From Leptodactylus fallax (Eukaryota > Chordata > Amphibia > Anura > Leptodactylidae): a DNA stretch of 64,000 nucleotides. Positions 24,831 to 54,948 of this stretch are shown here, piece by piece. Numbering within the stretch: the first letter of the stretch is position 1; each line of letters opens with the position of its first letter. The DNA lies in the NCBI GenBank assembly GCA_947044405.1, contig CAMRHE010000021.1, forward strand, positions 6,246,501 through 6,310,500. The letters are read 5' to 3'. Under the pieces are notes generated by a model. The model searched no databases. It was not told where the DNA came from and saw only the letters and a list, made by a program, of their open reading frames with translations. A program made the position numbers and the translations under genes.

Positions 24831-25588
24831 TTCTCCATTCGCCTAGAAGGATGGCTTCCTCTGTCCCATCATGGACCTGAAAGGGCTCCACAGGTTCTTC
24901 CATGCCTGCAGGATCCGTTGTAGTCTATGCAGTCTGTGGTGGCATCCCTGGAGATGGGCGAGTTCTTCGTCCATCTACATCATCTCGCTGTGCCGTCAGC
25001 GGTTTCTTCGTTTTTGCTGTGGATCCTTGACCTTTCCAGTTGTCTCTCTCCCCTTCAGGCTGGCCTCTGCCACCGGGGGTTTTTTCCCTCAGTGATGGCG
25101 TCTCTCATGGCCATCCTCTGCGCCAGAGGAGCTGCCGTGTTTTCAGACTTTGACGACCTCCTGGTGAAGCCCCTCCAGGTCAGACAATCTGACCAGCTTG
25201 TGGTTCACCTTGGATGTTCTTCGCCGGTTCTGCTGGCTCATCTATGAGGATGTCTCGTGTCCTCTAAGCACATGCAATCCGGGACATGATCCTCTGCTCG
25301 CTCCAGGGTGTGATTCTCCCTCCGGAGGCCAAGATCCTGAGTGTCCCACCTTTGGAGCTACTCTCCTTGCTGTCTTTGAATCGGCATGTGGGTCCTGCGC
25401 ACGATCGCCTCACCCATCTAGGCTGTACCTTTCATTCACTCTGTCGTTCTCTCCTCTTGAAGATTACGGCCTGCTGGGACAAATCTCCGGACAGCCTCAT
25501 CTGCTTGGTTCTCTTTCCACCTTGGTTCACTGAGAGATTCCTCCCCAGGAATTTCTCAAGGGAAGTCCTTCTTCCCCTCTGTTGGTAA
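24831..25588 (+). pseudogene. DIRS reverse transcriptase remnant
   Basis: Several frames together preserve the DIRS RT order: a MDLKGLHRFF-like finger motif (24871 onward), VVASLEMGEFF (24930 onward), QRFLRFC and VVSLPFRLASATGGFFP (about 25000-25092). The catalytic block is FSDFDDLLV at about 25142-25165, in place of the family's (Y/F)xDD motif, followed by RDMILCSLQGVILPPEAKIL (25281 onward) and WFTERFLPRNFS. At least three frame changes separate these blocks, so no functional enzyme is encoded. Confidence 0.85.
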
Positions 25589-26049
25589 GTGATTCCCACT
25601 GCCGCCAATTTCCCCGGCTGAGGAGTGGTCCTCGATGCTTTGATTGTTCAGGGCCTGTGGTCCAGGGCCGATTCCTCCCTCTGGTTCAACCTGCTGGATC
25701 CCAGGGCTATCTTATTTGCCCTTACTCCTTGGACCTCTCTTCTCCAAGGACATCTGTCACAGTCCAGACTGACCTCTCCTCCATGGTCGCCTACTTGAAC
25801 CCTCAGCGTGGCACCAGGAGCCGTGCGGCCTTACTAGAAGCTTCACAATTTCTTCCTTGGGTGGAGCGCCTTGTTCCAGCTCTTTCGGTGGTCAACCTTT
25901 TTCTGGGTGGCAGACTACTTGAGTCGAGAAAATATTGCTCCGGGCGAGGGTCGCTTTATCTGCAGATCTTCCATCCACTGTGCTCCCGCTGTGGTGTGAC
26001 AAACGTCGACATTTTTAGCCTCCGCCGGAACCACAAGGTCCCCGGCTAA
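25582..26049 (+). pseudogene. DIRS RNase H-like remnant
   Basis: The segment VTVQTDLSSMVAYLNPQRGT then RSRAALLEA and WVERLVPALSVVN matches the RNase H domain that follows RT in DIRS polyproteins (usual pattern ...DN-t-VAYIN-QGGT-S...). In the next frame DYLSRENIAPGEG appears (about 25915-25950). The order and spacing fit, but frames change. Confidence 0.75.
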
Positions 26050-26099
26050 ATTGCCAGGTCTCTGGATCCTCGAGCCATCACCGCTGGCGCTCTTGTAAG

Positions 26100-27290
26100 T
26101 TCGGTTTTTCACTTCCTCTTCTCCCTTGGGTCCTCCAGAATCTCAAGACCATGGGGGTTCAAGCTATCCTGGTGGCACCAGATTGGCCCTGCCGGGTCTG
26201 GTATGTGGATCTCATTTTCCTGTTGGCGGATGCTCCTGGCCTCTTCCTCTGCTGGTCGACCTGCTGTCTCAAGGACTGCTGTTCCTCCCCACCTTGACTC
26301 AGCTGCGTTCACGGCGTGGCTGTTCAATCCGAGGTTTGAGGCATCGTGGTTTTTTCGGAGTTTGTTATTCTAACATACTCAAGGCCCGGAAATTCCAGAT
26401 ACCTTAGATCTGCCATCAAACGTGGAAGGCTTACGTCCACCGTTGGAAGAGTAACGATTCTCATCGGATCTTCTCCAGTCTGGTCTGGATCAAGGTCTTA
26501 GTCTTCTTTCTTTTTAAAAGACTTTCCTACAGGAGTGCCACTCTGTGCTCCTTTGGAACCCTTGGATCCGTGGGATCTTAACCTCATCTTTAAGGTGCTT
26601 CAGGTTCTCCCCTTCGAGCCTATGATATCCTTTTTTTTTTTTTGCCTTCTGTCCTGGTAGAATGAGTTTCTGGTGGCCATTACCTCCATCCGCAGGGGTC
26701 CCTAATTGGCTGCCCCTTTTTTTCGGCAGCCTCCCTTTCTGGTCCTCCACAAGGATAAGGTTTTCCTCTGTCTGCCACAGTCTTTTTTTCTTAGGGTGTT
26801 TTTCCTGCTTCCACTTCGAGGACTTGGTCTTGCCCTCCTTCTGCTCGGTCCCCAGGCGTCCATGTGAGTGCTTGCTCTTCCCTGCCCGGTTGTTGCCCGG
26901 GCAATTTGCGTGTATACTGTCCCTCACGGATCCTTTCTCTTGTTCGGACGCTTTGCTCATTCTCCCTGAGTGCCCTTGCCAGGGCCTGCCTGCTTCCAGA
27001 GCTCCCATCTTCCGATGGCTTTGGTCTGAGATTAGGGAGACCTATCGATTTAAGAGTAAGGCTCTGCCTCCCGTGTGACGGCTCTCTCCTCTAGAGCTGT
27101 TGGAGTTCCCGGGGCCTCCGGCATCAGGCTTATGCTTCCCGGGTCTGTAAGTATCCCACTGGGCCTCCATCCTTTTTCTCTAAGTTTCTCCAGATTCATT
27201 CTGTGGCCTCTGCTGATGCCAATTTGGGTTGTAAGTTTCTGGAAGCGGTTGAGTATTACAGGTTTGCATGGCCGTGTTATTCCCACCCTC
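26100..27290 (+). pseudogene. DIRS tyrosine recombinase remnant
   Basis: AILVAPDWPCRVWYVDLIFL (about 26164-26225) is the conserved RT/RH-to-recombinase linker of DIRS pol. Recombinase-like blocks follow: VLPSFCSVPRRP, DALLILPECPCQGLPASRAPI, and a TALSSRAVG block (27075 onward) in place of the catalytic H-x-x-R region. Stops and frameshifts interrupt it. This recombinase would have performed circle integration. Confidence 0.75.
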
Positions 27291-27310
27291 TGGGACTGCT
27301 TTAGGACATC

Positions 27311-27408
27311 CCATGGTGCTGTGTCCCCCAGTGAAGTAGACGAGAAAGTGGGATTTTTGTGTACTCACCGTAAAATCCTTTTCTCGTTGTATTCACTGGG
27401 GGACACAG
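27311..27408. repeat. DIRS internal complementary region
   Basis: Bases 27311-27347 are the reverse complement of the element's left end (36 of 37 identical to 21813-21849). Bases 27348-27408 are the reverse complement of its right end (27645-27705), joined at an AAA core (27345-27347). This left-end/right-end junction in antisense is the diagnostic ICR of DIRS elements, used as template to circularise the cDNA. Confidence 0.92.
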
Positions 27409-27532
27409 ATCCCTCCCTTGTTTTTTTCAGTGTTCCTGCCCGAACTGTGTTGGTTCCCTTTTGGGTTCAGGCATTGTTGGTGGTTGTTGGTTCCATGTTC
27501 CTTTGTGTCTCTCTCTCCTACTGCTACGGTAC

Positions 27533-27705
27533 AAACTGATTCATGCACAGTGGCTGTGGCAGGGTATAGCCTGGAGGCGGAGCCAACAGCTTTTGCTTTT
27601 TCCTAGTGTCTTGTCTCCTAGTGACCAGGTCTATACCCATGGTGCTGTGTCCCCCAGTGAATACAACGAGAAAAGGATTTTACGGTGAGTACACAAAAAT
27701 CCCAC
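27533..27705. repeat. DIRS right inverted terminal repeat with extension
   Basis: From AAACTGATTCATGCACAG to CAACGAGAAA it mirrors the left terminus. It then adds a unique right-end stretch ending AAAAATCCCAC, which is copied in the ICR. Confidence 0.9.
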
Positions 27706-27734
27706 TTTTGTGATATTTATAGCTCTAGTAAAAA

Positions 27735-27990
27735 AATATATTTTTGATATATGTATTTTGGACCCATCACACGGTATATGACCCCCTTTTTCTGGCCAAT
27801 CACACTGTATGTAACCTTTTTTTTTTTTTTTTTTTTTTACACCCCCCCCCCCACACACACACAGCATATGGTCTCCCTATTTATGGCCCTCACACAGCTT
27901 GACACCTTTTATACCCCCCCCCCACACACACAGTATATGACCCCTTTTTTAAAGCCCACCCACAGTATATGACCCCATCCCCACATAGAG
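27735..27990. repeat. Short tandem repeats within the hAT element
   Basis: A motif of the form CACA-(C/G)-(A/G)-TATATGACCCC-T-run recurs about four times between C- and T-homopolymers and CA runs. It belongs to the right portion of the split hAT element. Confidence 0.6.
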
Positions 27991-30399
27991 TAGTGGCCGA
28001 TAATTTTTACTCACTTGTCCACGCTCCAGACCTGGACGCCCTCCGGTGCTGCTTCCAGGGTGCTCTGTTGACTATGCTGAAGAAGGCCGGGACGCTGTAC
28101 GTAGTGTCCCGGCGTTATTCAGCATCATGATGTCAGTGTAGCGTCGCCTAGAAGAGGCAGCAGAGGGCGGCCAGGACAGGTGAGTAAAAGTATCGACAGC
28201 TGCTCATTGCAATAACACAATACGTAGCTGCCGCTGTGTGTCACCCAAAATGTCTTGGCGTGCCACGCGTGTCATAGGTTCGCCATCACTGGTCCAGGAC
28301 AAGTGCTGCTGCAGACTGGGGTCCAGACTAGTAACCTGCATTTGCCAGAACCAGCACCATGTATAATACTTTTATAAAAGAAGTCTGTATTTAAATGGGA
28401 AGGGGGGTAGAGGATGAGATGGGTGTTTAAATGTAGGCTTCTGTGATTGATGGCTTCTACCCCATGGCTGTGATGAGGATTGGAAAAACTACTTTTTGAT
28501 GCGATTAACCCATGTGACGCCATTGAATAGTAGCCATCTCTACTTCACTATTTGTCATATAGGAGATATGCTCTTTGTTATGCTGGAGTTTTTTGCTCAT
28601 TTACCTCTCAAAAACTTAATAAAAAGTCACCAAAAAGTTGATTGTGCCCCAAAATGGTACAATTATAAAGTACAGCTCTTGCAAAAAAAAAAAAAACTTC
28701 ACTGTAATTTTATTCACCCGTATAAATATATATGTTATATCGCTCATTAAACGTATTTTTGTATTTTTTCCCAACCCCCACAGCAAAGTTTTTCTTATGA
28801 CATTAGTTAACACCATTTAGCTGTGTGTTATGGTCCTAGCCATAGCCACATATGACACCCTCAGCAAGTCAGGAGTGCAGCTAGCACATCACTACTATTT
28901 AACCCCCTCAATTAGCAGGAACTGTTGCCCTCCCAAGGTTCAATTTTTGGCGCAGGGGCCCTTCACAGTCTTTGTCTGTCCCTGTGAATCAAGTCTTAAG
29001 AGGTATTTTTATTTTGATGTATGCTTAGGATATCAGATTGGTGGGTTCAGGCACCCTTCCCAAGGTCAGCTGATTGAAGGGACTCTGGTGATCAGATGAG
29101 CCTCTTCACTATATATCAGGTGCAGCACTGTACATAGTGTAGCAGTTGCACTTGTTACAGCGTCTCAGTCACATTCACTTGCATGGGGCTGCAGTAGGAG
29201 CAAATGACTCGCAGGTGTCAGTCACTAAGGAGAAGCCACATCACAATCCCAAGCACTGGGCTCCTTCAGTCAGCTGATCGATGTGAGTGCAGAGTGTGGG
29301 ACTCCCATCAATCTGATATTTATGGTGTATGTAAACTATAAACAAATCTGGAAACTTGCTATTGAACAAGTTATTAAAGATTTTGTTCATGAAGACAGTT
29401 CATCCATATATCTTATTTAGGGCATATAGTTATTATAGAAGGGTGTACCCTGTTTGTAATTACCCTCCATAACCCATAAAAGAGAGCCAATCTATGAGCT
29501 TTTCCTGTTAAGGCATACTGTATCAAACCTTTATATTACATGGACGTCCATTCATCTGAATGACTGCTATGTAACCTATTTTTCCTGCTGGGAAAATGTC
29601 AGGCTAGCTGCAGCTTTCCCTGGTAAATTTACTGTTTACCAGAGATTTACCAAGATAATTCAGAACCTACTCTAAAAAGTTGATGCACAAGATGCTTATA
29701 ATCAGTTTTGACTCCCTGCTGCTGTGTATGGCAGCAGTAATACAGCATGCCAGTGTCTTATCTCGACTGCAACCCTTTCCATCTAGGGTTAATTAATATC
29801 TGTGCAAGGGGACGGGCTGACATCAAAGGTTTCATACAAGTCAGTTAAGCGTAGATGGTACGGGTTCTGAAGACTTTCTGAAGTCCTTATGATATAGCTT
29901 TGGAATTAAGATTCCTCTTTCTAAGGCTGGGGTTCCCAAATTGTATCATGAAACACTTAAAGGGGGTTGTGACTCTTATCAGTATTTTGCGCTGTGCAGT
30001 TCTGCAGTGATGTTTAGGTCATATGACCCTCCATTAGCAGCTATATTTCGAGTGGTCCACACAGCCTTGCAAGCAGGCTGGGGTGTGAGTGCTACGGTCA
30101 GGTGAAGCTCACCACTGTGCTACATCTGTAATCTGTGAGTCAAACACACTTGTGGGCATCGAATGGACAGTTTGTGAGTCACAGAACAAACTTGTGGGTG
30201 GGCTGGCAATCACTGTATAAGAACATATGACCACAAGAGCCAATAAATGCTAGGACATTGAGCTTTTGCTAGGCATCTGATGTCTCTCTCCATTTGTATT
30301 GCCAAATGAAACCAGATTCTTTAGATTCCGTGTAATAGAATAAAGTTATAGAGTAAAAACACTAGACTATCCCCAAATGGCTTAACATTTTATTAAGAA

Positions 30400-30830
30400 G
30401 AGTATAAGAAGATAGAAAAAGGTAAGAAGATATCAAAAGGTCACTAAGAAGAGTATAAGAAGAAGGTCTTACAACAAGGAAAAGTATAGCAAAGGGTCAA
30501 AAGGTCTTACAACAAGGAAAAGTATAACAGATATTAGAAGGTATAATCAAACCTTGAAATACAGCTGGTATAGCAAGGTATAATCAAATATCAAAGTCAA
30601 TCAAACTATGATATAATCAAATATCACAGTCAATCAAACTGTGATATATAATCAAATACTTACAACACTTAAAAGTATCAGAAAGTATATCAAAATCTCA
30701 ACCCTTGCAATAAAGCAAGGTCTAATCAAATATCAAAGTCAATCAAACTATGATATATATATTCAACACTTACAATACAGCAGGTATAGCACAGTAATCA
30801 AATCAAATACTTACAACACTGCTAAGCTTA
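30400..30830. repeat. Imperfect tandem repeat (AATCAAATATCAAAGTCAATC-like units)
   Basis: Units such as ATCAAATATCAAAGTCAATC followed by AAACTATGATATA, and GGTCTTACAACAAGGAAAAG, recur many times with drift. The 119-residue ORF starting at 30641 is read from this repeat and is not a gene. Confidence 0.7.
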
Positions 30831-31084
30831 GTTCTGATAAGGGTATCTGTAGGAAGCATCACTCAGCCATGTGGCAGCATGCAGCATCAACAGGCGTCCC
30901 CAATGATCTGCTATCAAGAATGCAACACCTAATGCTGAGGGAGTGTTTCCTCATCATATACCCTTTGTGTATGTCATACAATGGGCGGTTACAGAAGTGA
31001 TACACCTCTGTAAGGCCTCTATTCTTCTCCAAGCTCATATTCACGTGGAAGGGGCCAATTTCCATTTGTCTTGTGACATATGTC

Positions 31085-31400
31085 TTGTGACATATAAGCT
31101 TTAAACAGAGTTGTTCCTTTGATCTAACCAGTATGGACATAACCTGTTGATCTGGTTGGTATAGATAGGTAGATATCACCTTAGACAGCGTCGTTGATCT
31201 CATCTGTATAGGTATGTAAATATCACTTCAGACAGCGTTGTTGATCTAATTAGCATGTACATATAGATATCACCTTAAACAGCATCCTGTGATCTAACCT
31301 GTATGGGCATGTAAATCTAACCTTAAACAGAGTCTTTTGTCTAGGTTGTATGGGTATGTAAATATACCTTCAAACAGCATCCTGTGGTCTAACTAGTATA
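31085..31400. repeat. Minisatellite, ~57-60 bp unit
   Basis: About six imperfect copies of a unit built from GATCTAACCTGTATGG-CATGTAAAT, then ATCACCTTAAACAGCGTC. Confidence 0.75.
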
Positions 31401-32190
31401 GACATACAAAATCTCATAACATGTCAACTGAAAATAGAGTGGGTAGACATTACTTTTATACTGGGTTCAAAAATAAGGTTACTTATGGCCTGGCTATTAT
31501 AAACATCTTTTCATAAGCAGCCATTTTTTTTTCAAGGGCAGCTATTTTGCAATACACCATTGGGCCAATGCAGTGTCTGTGCAAGATGCCTTGTCCTGTA
31601 TGCAGGGGAGGAGCCATTGGTGCTGGTGTATATGCACAACTGTGAGGCAGAATACAGTGGTGATAACCAGAGTAAGTAGCGGAATACAGTGGTGCCAAGC
31701 AGATAAGGAGACAGGAGAATACAGTTTTGAATACAATTGTTTTTGGTATTACAGGGACTTTCTTTTCAAATGGGGCTAAGTAGGATATTTGGGTGTCCAA
31801 AACAGTATCAACCACAAGTGGTTTCCACCTTCAAAAGTTTGGGAATCGCTGTTCCAGTTTCGGTTGATGGTTATTTTAAGATTGTGCTTTGTATGCCTGG
31901 ACACATTAATGAACTTCTCTGTCTATACAGGGCAGCCTTATTGATGATCTGCATGTGGACAGTGTCTTCCCTTCTACAGGGGCGTTAGGGTGTTGGGCTT
32001 CACTTCCTTCTGCTGAGCGCTGGTGCTGTATTGTGTTTGTGATGAAATAACAATTCTCAGGCATTTGCCTTTAACTCTGTATTTTGTTATTCCTCCTGAA
32101 AATGTATGAATAAATTGACAGCTGGGTGTTAAACATTCTTGTTGTCAATGGAGACTGTCCCATCACCCATATAACTTTTTTAAGTTATGA

Positions 32191-50189
<17,999 letters not shown>

Positions 50190-51820
50190 GATGGCGCTGT
50201 GTCTACTCTCACTCTCCCCACCCAAGATGAAGGAACTCTGGGCTGGAGCCTCTGCCCTTGGATTGCCAACGATTGCACTTTGGGCCTTGGGGTAGCTGAA
50301 AAGGTTGAGGAACATTCTGCAAATGAGTGAAGCAATGAGCGCAAGGCAAAGACACTGCTGCCTCTCTTCTCCTCAACACAACGGGGAGCAGCCTAGCCTC
50401 CTTCAATCCTCACCCTCCCCGCCGGGAATTAGAGTTGATTTTCCCAGGCTGGATCTCATGGGATTACTTTTTGTGTTCTTCTCCTTCCCCCTTTACTCCT
50501 TTGTACATTCCTGCAGACATGTTTCCACTCACACCCCCACCAACTGCCCTCCAGGCTCCTTTCTTATTCTTTCTCTCTCTGGACTGGAGAGAAGCTATTG
50601 TGTTTAGAATACTATTAAATTGTAAAACCCTAGTCCTAGGGATAAATCGCTGCTCCCTTCATTTGCTTGCACCTTCTTCTGGATTGTAATGGCCCCCAAA
50701 AATACTAGTTTTGCAGCCTCAGTCTAAAATGAGCCCAAGAATCTGCCACTTGGCACCTGATAGTAACCTCTGTAAATTACTACTGCTATTCTCTTGCGAT
50801 GAGCTGTGCCCAGGTACCAGCACCTCGCACAAGTCGTATTGGTTATAAGGCAGGGAAATGGTGACAGCTACAGAGACAGTCTGCTCTAGAAGAGCTAGTC
50901 CTGGATCTCTTGTTCTACTGGATGGTATGTAGATTTGACATTTATGGTACTGAAACCATGACTTTCAGTAGGTAGGCCACACAGATGTAAAGGAGCTGAC
51001 TACAGCATCTGATTTTTTTTTTTTTTTTTTTGTTAGTTGCAGCTGCTAATTTCTTAATGATTTGTAGGTTTGCTGTGCCTGCTAAGGAGATGGTCAAGCA
51101 GCGGCACCTCCCAAATGAAATTATTCTGTAAATAATGAGGGATGTGATGCTAGTTCTGCCATTCTCAGGGGAGGCCACAATAGGGAACAATCTGCCTTCC
51201 CTTCCCTGCTGATAGGCCGCAATGAATTTAAAGGCTACAGGCCTATAGATGGACGTTTTAACGGTTTCATGTGTTCACAAGAAAGTGAAATGAGCTTGGG
51301 TCATCCATTAAGAACAAAAGCTTCAGCGTCACACTGCAGAAAAGGAGACAAGCCGCTACACCAAACTCCCTCCTTCACCCCTCAATACTGGTGTGGCCTC
51401 TTGCTTAGCAGACAGTCTCCTAATACCTGGGCAGACATTTTATTTGCCACATGTTGGTACTCTGTTTTTATTTTGTTTCTTTGCGGCCATCTGGCCCCCC
51501 TTTTCCTGTAAAGTCATCTAAATTTTTATTTCCTGTTCTAGTAATTTACAACTTTAAGACCCCCCTCCCCGGTGGCCTCATTGAAAGGAACATTCAAATT
51601 CCGTCTGTGAGTGGGGTGGATAATGAACTGCTATATCCGCAGACTTATTTTTGAGATGTAAAAGCAAACTTGTAAAAAAAAAAAAATAAAAAAAAAATAA
51701 GTCATTGGGGAGCATTAAGGGTGTAAACATTTTCATGGGTTACTAGACTGCTGTGTATTATCGTCTTTTGGTTGAAACAAATTATGAAAAGTGACTAATA
51801 AAGAGTAAAAAAATGTCTGA
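50190..51820 (+). other. AP1G1: AP1G1 3' UTR
   Basis: Non-coding sequence after the stop. A weak ATTAAA signal lies at 50614-50619 and a consensus AATAAA at 51797-51802. An A-rich run with AATAAA lies near 51675-51700. The true end needs transcript data; use of the distal signal gives a 3' UTR of about 1.6 kb. ORFs within it are not conserved genes. Confidence 0.65.
51797..51802 (+). terminator. Polyadenylation signal AATAAA
   Basis: GTGACTAATAAAGAG, the most distal consensus hexamer before the intergenic hAT element and the likely end of AP1G1. Confidence 0.6.
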
Positions 51821-52127
51821 CTTTGAATATGGTTTTGTGCTAAACTTGGAGGGGATTTCCACGACTGAATATGCTGATTTAGCCATTGTATTACTAGATC
51901 CTTAAAGTACACTATTTTTAGATGCCATGCCATTTTTGGGTCATAACATTTTGTTTAGGTTCATTTTTTGACATACCTTTATGGCTGTAATAGCTTATTA
52001 TTTTTTTCTCATACATTTCACCAAATCCTTGGACAACATTGAATTACAAAGCTGACTTCTTGCAGCCACCACTAGAGGGAGCTTTACACTTACTGCATAA
52101 TGTTTTATTAGAGAGCAATGTTTAGAC

Positions 52128-53529
52128 CAGGGGTCGGCAACCTATGGCACGCGTGCCACTCTTGGCACGCGAGGCATATTTCCCTGGCACGGCAGCGGAC
52201 TCCTCACCCAGCAGTTTTGATCGGACCAAACACGTCCGAAACGAAACTGCTATTATTATACTGCGGGGTCTCTTCAGACCCCACAGTATAATAAGCGGAG
52301 CCCCCGGGAGTTATCAAACATAAAAAACAGTGTTAACTCACCATTCCACGCTCCGCAGCCGCTGTGTACTCTTCAGGCGCTTCTGCCTGAAGTCAGCTGA
52401 CAGGGCCTCAGGGGTCGCGTCTGCGTCTGATGTCATTACGCATAATGACGCGACGTGACCCCTGAGACTCAATGAGCGGTCGCTGACTACAGGCAGAAGC
52501 GCCCGAAGATACAGAGCGGCTGCGGAGCGTGGAATGGTGAGTACATTGTTTTCTATGTTTCATCACCTCTCTTTGCCCGCCACTTATTATACTCTGTGGT
52601 CTGAAGAGACCCCACAGTATAATAATAGCTAGTGAATGTGCAGGGGCCACTATAGAGCATAATAACGTGTGCAGGGGCCACTATAGAGCATAATACCGTG
52701 TGCAGGGGCCACTATGGGACAAATACTGTGTGCAGGGGCAGCTATGGGACAAATACCGTGTGCAGAGGCCGCTATGGGACAAATACCGTGTGCAGAGGCC
52801 GCTATGGGACATAATACTGTGTGCAGGGACCGCTATGGGACATAATACCGTGTGCAGAGGCCGCTATGGGACAAATACCGTGTGCAGGGATCGCTATGGG
52901 ACATACTGTGTGCAGGGACCGCTATGGGACATAATACCGTGTGCAGGGACCGCTATGGGACATAATACCGTGTCCAGGGACCGCTATGGGACATATACCA
53001 TGTGCAGAGGCCGCTATGGGACATATACCATATTGCAGGGGCCGCTATGGGACATATACCGTGTGCAGGGACCACTATGGGACATTATTCTGAATAACGG
53101 TGTGTTTTCTATATTAAGGATGTGTTTTTGCACAGAAAACTCAGGCTTTGTTTTTTTTTTTTGTGCAAAAATGCACCAGTTTTACATCGAATGAAAAAGT
53201 TCCAAATATAGCTGCATCCAGATACATAGTGTGTTTTCACCATAAGACTGCCGCCATACGGTGCTCCTGGACACATTTACCACTAATTGGGGGCTGCACA
53301 TGGACTTTCATTGCTTCTAATCAGAAAGTACAGGAGCGTCCCAGGAAATAGCAGTAAATGCATGTGTCCTAAAGAATCTGGTGGCAGCACTTCTGTGTTA
53401 TGGTTTGTGGTATATGACTTTAGTTTAGGGGTTGTCAGACTTACAATTATTGACCGGCACTCCGAGTACCTCATCTTTGATTTTTTTATTAAAATCGGCA
53501 CGCCGAACAAAAAAGGTTGCCTACCCCTG
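52128..53529. mobile_element. hAT-type non-autonomous element with internal minisatellite
   Basis: Ends CAGGGGTCGGCAACCTATGG and AAAGGTTGCCTACCCCTG are inverted. Flanking octamers GTTTAGAC and CTTTAGAC (7 of 8) are the 8-bp duplication. Subterminal palindromic blocks (CGTAATGACGC, GGGTCTCTTCAGACCCC repeated) precede a 31-bp minisatellite. No transposase. Confidence 0.88.
52634..53088. repeat. Minisatellite, ~31-bp unit, ~15 copies
   Basis: Unit GTGCAGGGACCGCTATGGGA CATAATACC with small variations. Because the unit is about 31 bp, the + strand reads as a drifting peptide repeat (GPLWDKYRVQ) of 164 residues, which is not a gene. Confidence 0.92.
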
Positions 53530-54948
53530 CTTTAGACCCTTAAGGATGCCCTTTATTTTTGTTTTATGCATTATAAAAACCTTAACTTTGTGCATAGTGC
53601 ACTGGGCATCATAAAAAAGATCATGTTACTTTTATTCTGGTCACCATGATTACGACGACTCCAAATTTATATAGGTTTTTATGTTGGTTGTACGACTTTT
53701 GCACAATAAAATCATTTATTGGCCAAAAATAATTTGTTATAATGTCACCATATTCTGAGAGCTACAGCTTTTTTTTTCATTTTTCAATCAGAGCTGTGTT
53801 AGAGCTTGGTTTTTGCCAGATCAGCTATCATTTTTATTGATACCATTTTTTAGAGTCTGTAACAAAATAGAACCCCCTTTTTTTTTTTTTTTTCTTTTTC
53901 TCCCCCTCAGTCAAACCCTCACTGATCTGATATGTAAGACCCATCCTAAGGATAGGCCATCAGTACTGAAGACTTGGACAATCCCTTTAATTCCCCGTTG
54001 TAGTCACTGCAGGTGATATGGAGCTTCAAGGAAGGTTGAAAAGAAATTTTAAAGAGAGTTATTGAATTTTGGATATCTTTAGGTGAAAAGAAAAGTGTTC
54101 AAATGTGAAATTAAATAAATACAAATTCTGCTTCATATAGAATATCATATGATGGGATCCTTGATGGATTTGTAGAGCTCACAACACTGATGTCTATATT
54201 GCAGTGACTATAGTTACACTTGCCGCTTGAGGTGTGGAAAAAGTGGTTTTGGCATGGTTTTCAATGTATTTGGGAGTTTTCATAGGTGAAAATAAATAGT
54301 TGCGTATTACATGCCATACAAAGTATGTGGAAAGCTGGGTAACCGTTCCTGTGAACCATATTTGTACCTGGCATTTGACTTCAAAGAAGAGACGACCGGC
54401 CCTTAACTTTTTCTTTAAGGTATTTTGTATTTTTTCTTATTTATGGGAAAATGTTTGTGTATACTTTAAGGTGAGGGCTCTACTGGCATGTTGTGTAAGG
54501 GAATATTCACATGGAGTGGTCATGTCACATTTTTGCAGTAAAGCGTTTTATTACAGCCTGTTTACAAAGAATTGAGTAAAATTCATTATTTGTAGAAACC
54601 TTGAGGTTACTACATATTCCTTCAGGACAATAAGGGAAACTAACGGGCACCGGATTACCAAATGATTGGATTATTGAACTGTCATGTGGGGCATTTATCA
54701 AGCCTCTTGTACCTGGTTTCTTCTAATTCTGCCCCCTTTTTTTTTCAATTTTTAATGTTTGCCCCTATTTTTGAAGGCTTTGTACACAAGGCATGTCACT
54801 TTTGCTTTTTTGTCTGGGGAAAGTGGGCGTACTTTATTTGGAGTAACATTTTATACTACATTTATGACTTGCCCCTTACTTTAAAAAGGTACAAGAAAGG
54901 GACAGCTCCACTCTAGTACATGGGTAGTATAAAAAGAGAGTCTGAAGA

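Larger units (their letters stand above)
21813..27705 (+). mobile_element. DIRS-like tyrosine-recombinase retrotransposon, decayed ORFs
   Basis: The 5.9-kb element has inverted terminal repeats of about 141 bp (21813-21953; 27533 onward) plus a right-end extension to 27705, and an internal complementary region at 27311-27408. Between them are, in order, gag-like, reverse transcriptase/RNase H and tyrosine-recombinase remnants on the + strand. DIRS elements copy through a circle and insert with a tyrosine recombinase, so no target duplication by integrase is expected. A TTT trinucleotide sits at both boundaries (21813-21815 and 27706-27708), consistent with recombination at a 3-bp core. Stops and frameshifts show this copy is not autonomous. 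Confidence 0.92.
21718..28291. mobile_element. hAT-type non-autonomous element split by a DIRS insertion
   Basis: Ends CAGTGATGGCTAATC and GTTCGCCATCACTG are inverted repeats. The flanking octamers GTCTAGGA (21710-21717) and GTCCAGGA (28292-28299) match at 7 of 8, the signature of hAT insertion. Only about 95 bp on the left and 585 bp on the right belong to this element; the rest is the DIRS retrotransposon. No hAT transposase is visible. Confidence 0.85.
29927..31851. mobile_element. Possible hAT-type element carrying two minisatellites
   Basis: GGGGTTCCCAAATTG at the left and AGTTTGGGAATCGCTG at the right form imperfect inverted termini of the hAT kind. The flanking octamers (TTCTAAGG, TTCCAGTT) agree only partly, so the boundary call is tentative. 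No transposase is visible; the interior is dominated by the tandem repeats at 30400-30830 and 31085-31400. Confidence 0.35.

Noticed and set aside
26514..27008. 164-residue ORF on the minus strand
   Set aside because: Antisense shadow of the DIRS recombinase region, Lys-rich because the sense strand is pyrimidine-rich.
30400..31850. CRISPR-like regular spacing of repeats
   Set aside because: Vertebrate context, drifting units without distinct spacers; these are minisatellites.
52700..53194. 164-residue ORF on the + strand
   Set aside because: It is read from the 31-bp minisatellite and ends in poly-T-derived Phe codons; no domain, only repeat periodicity.
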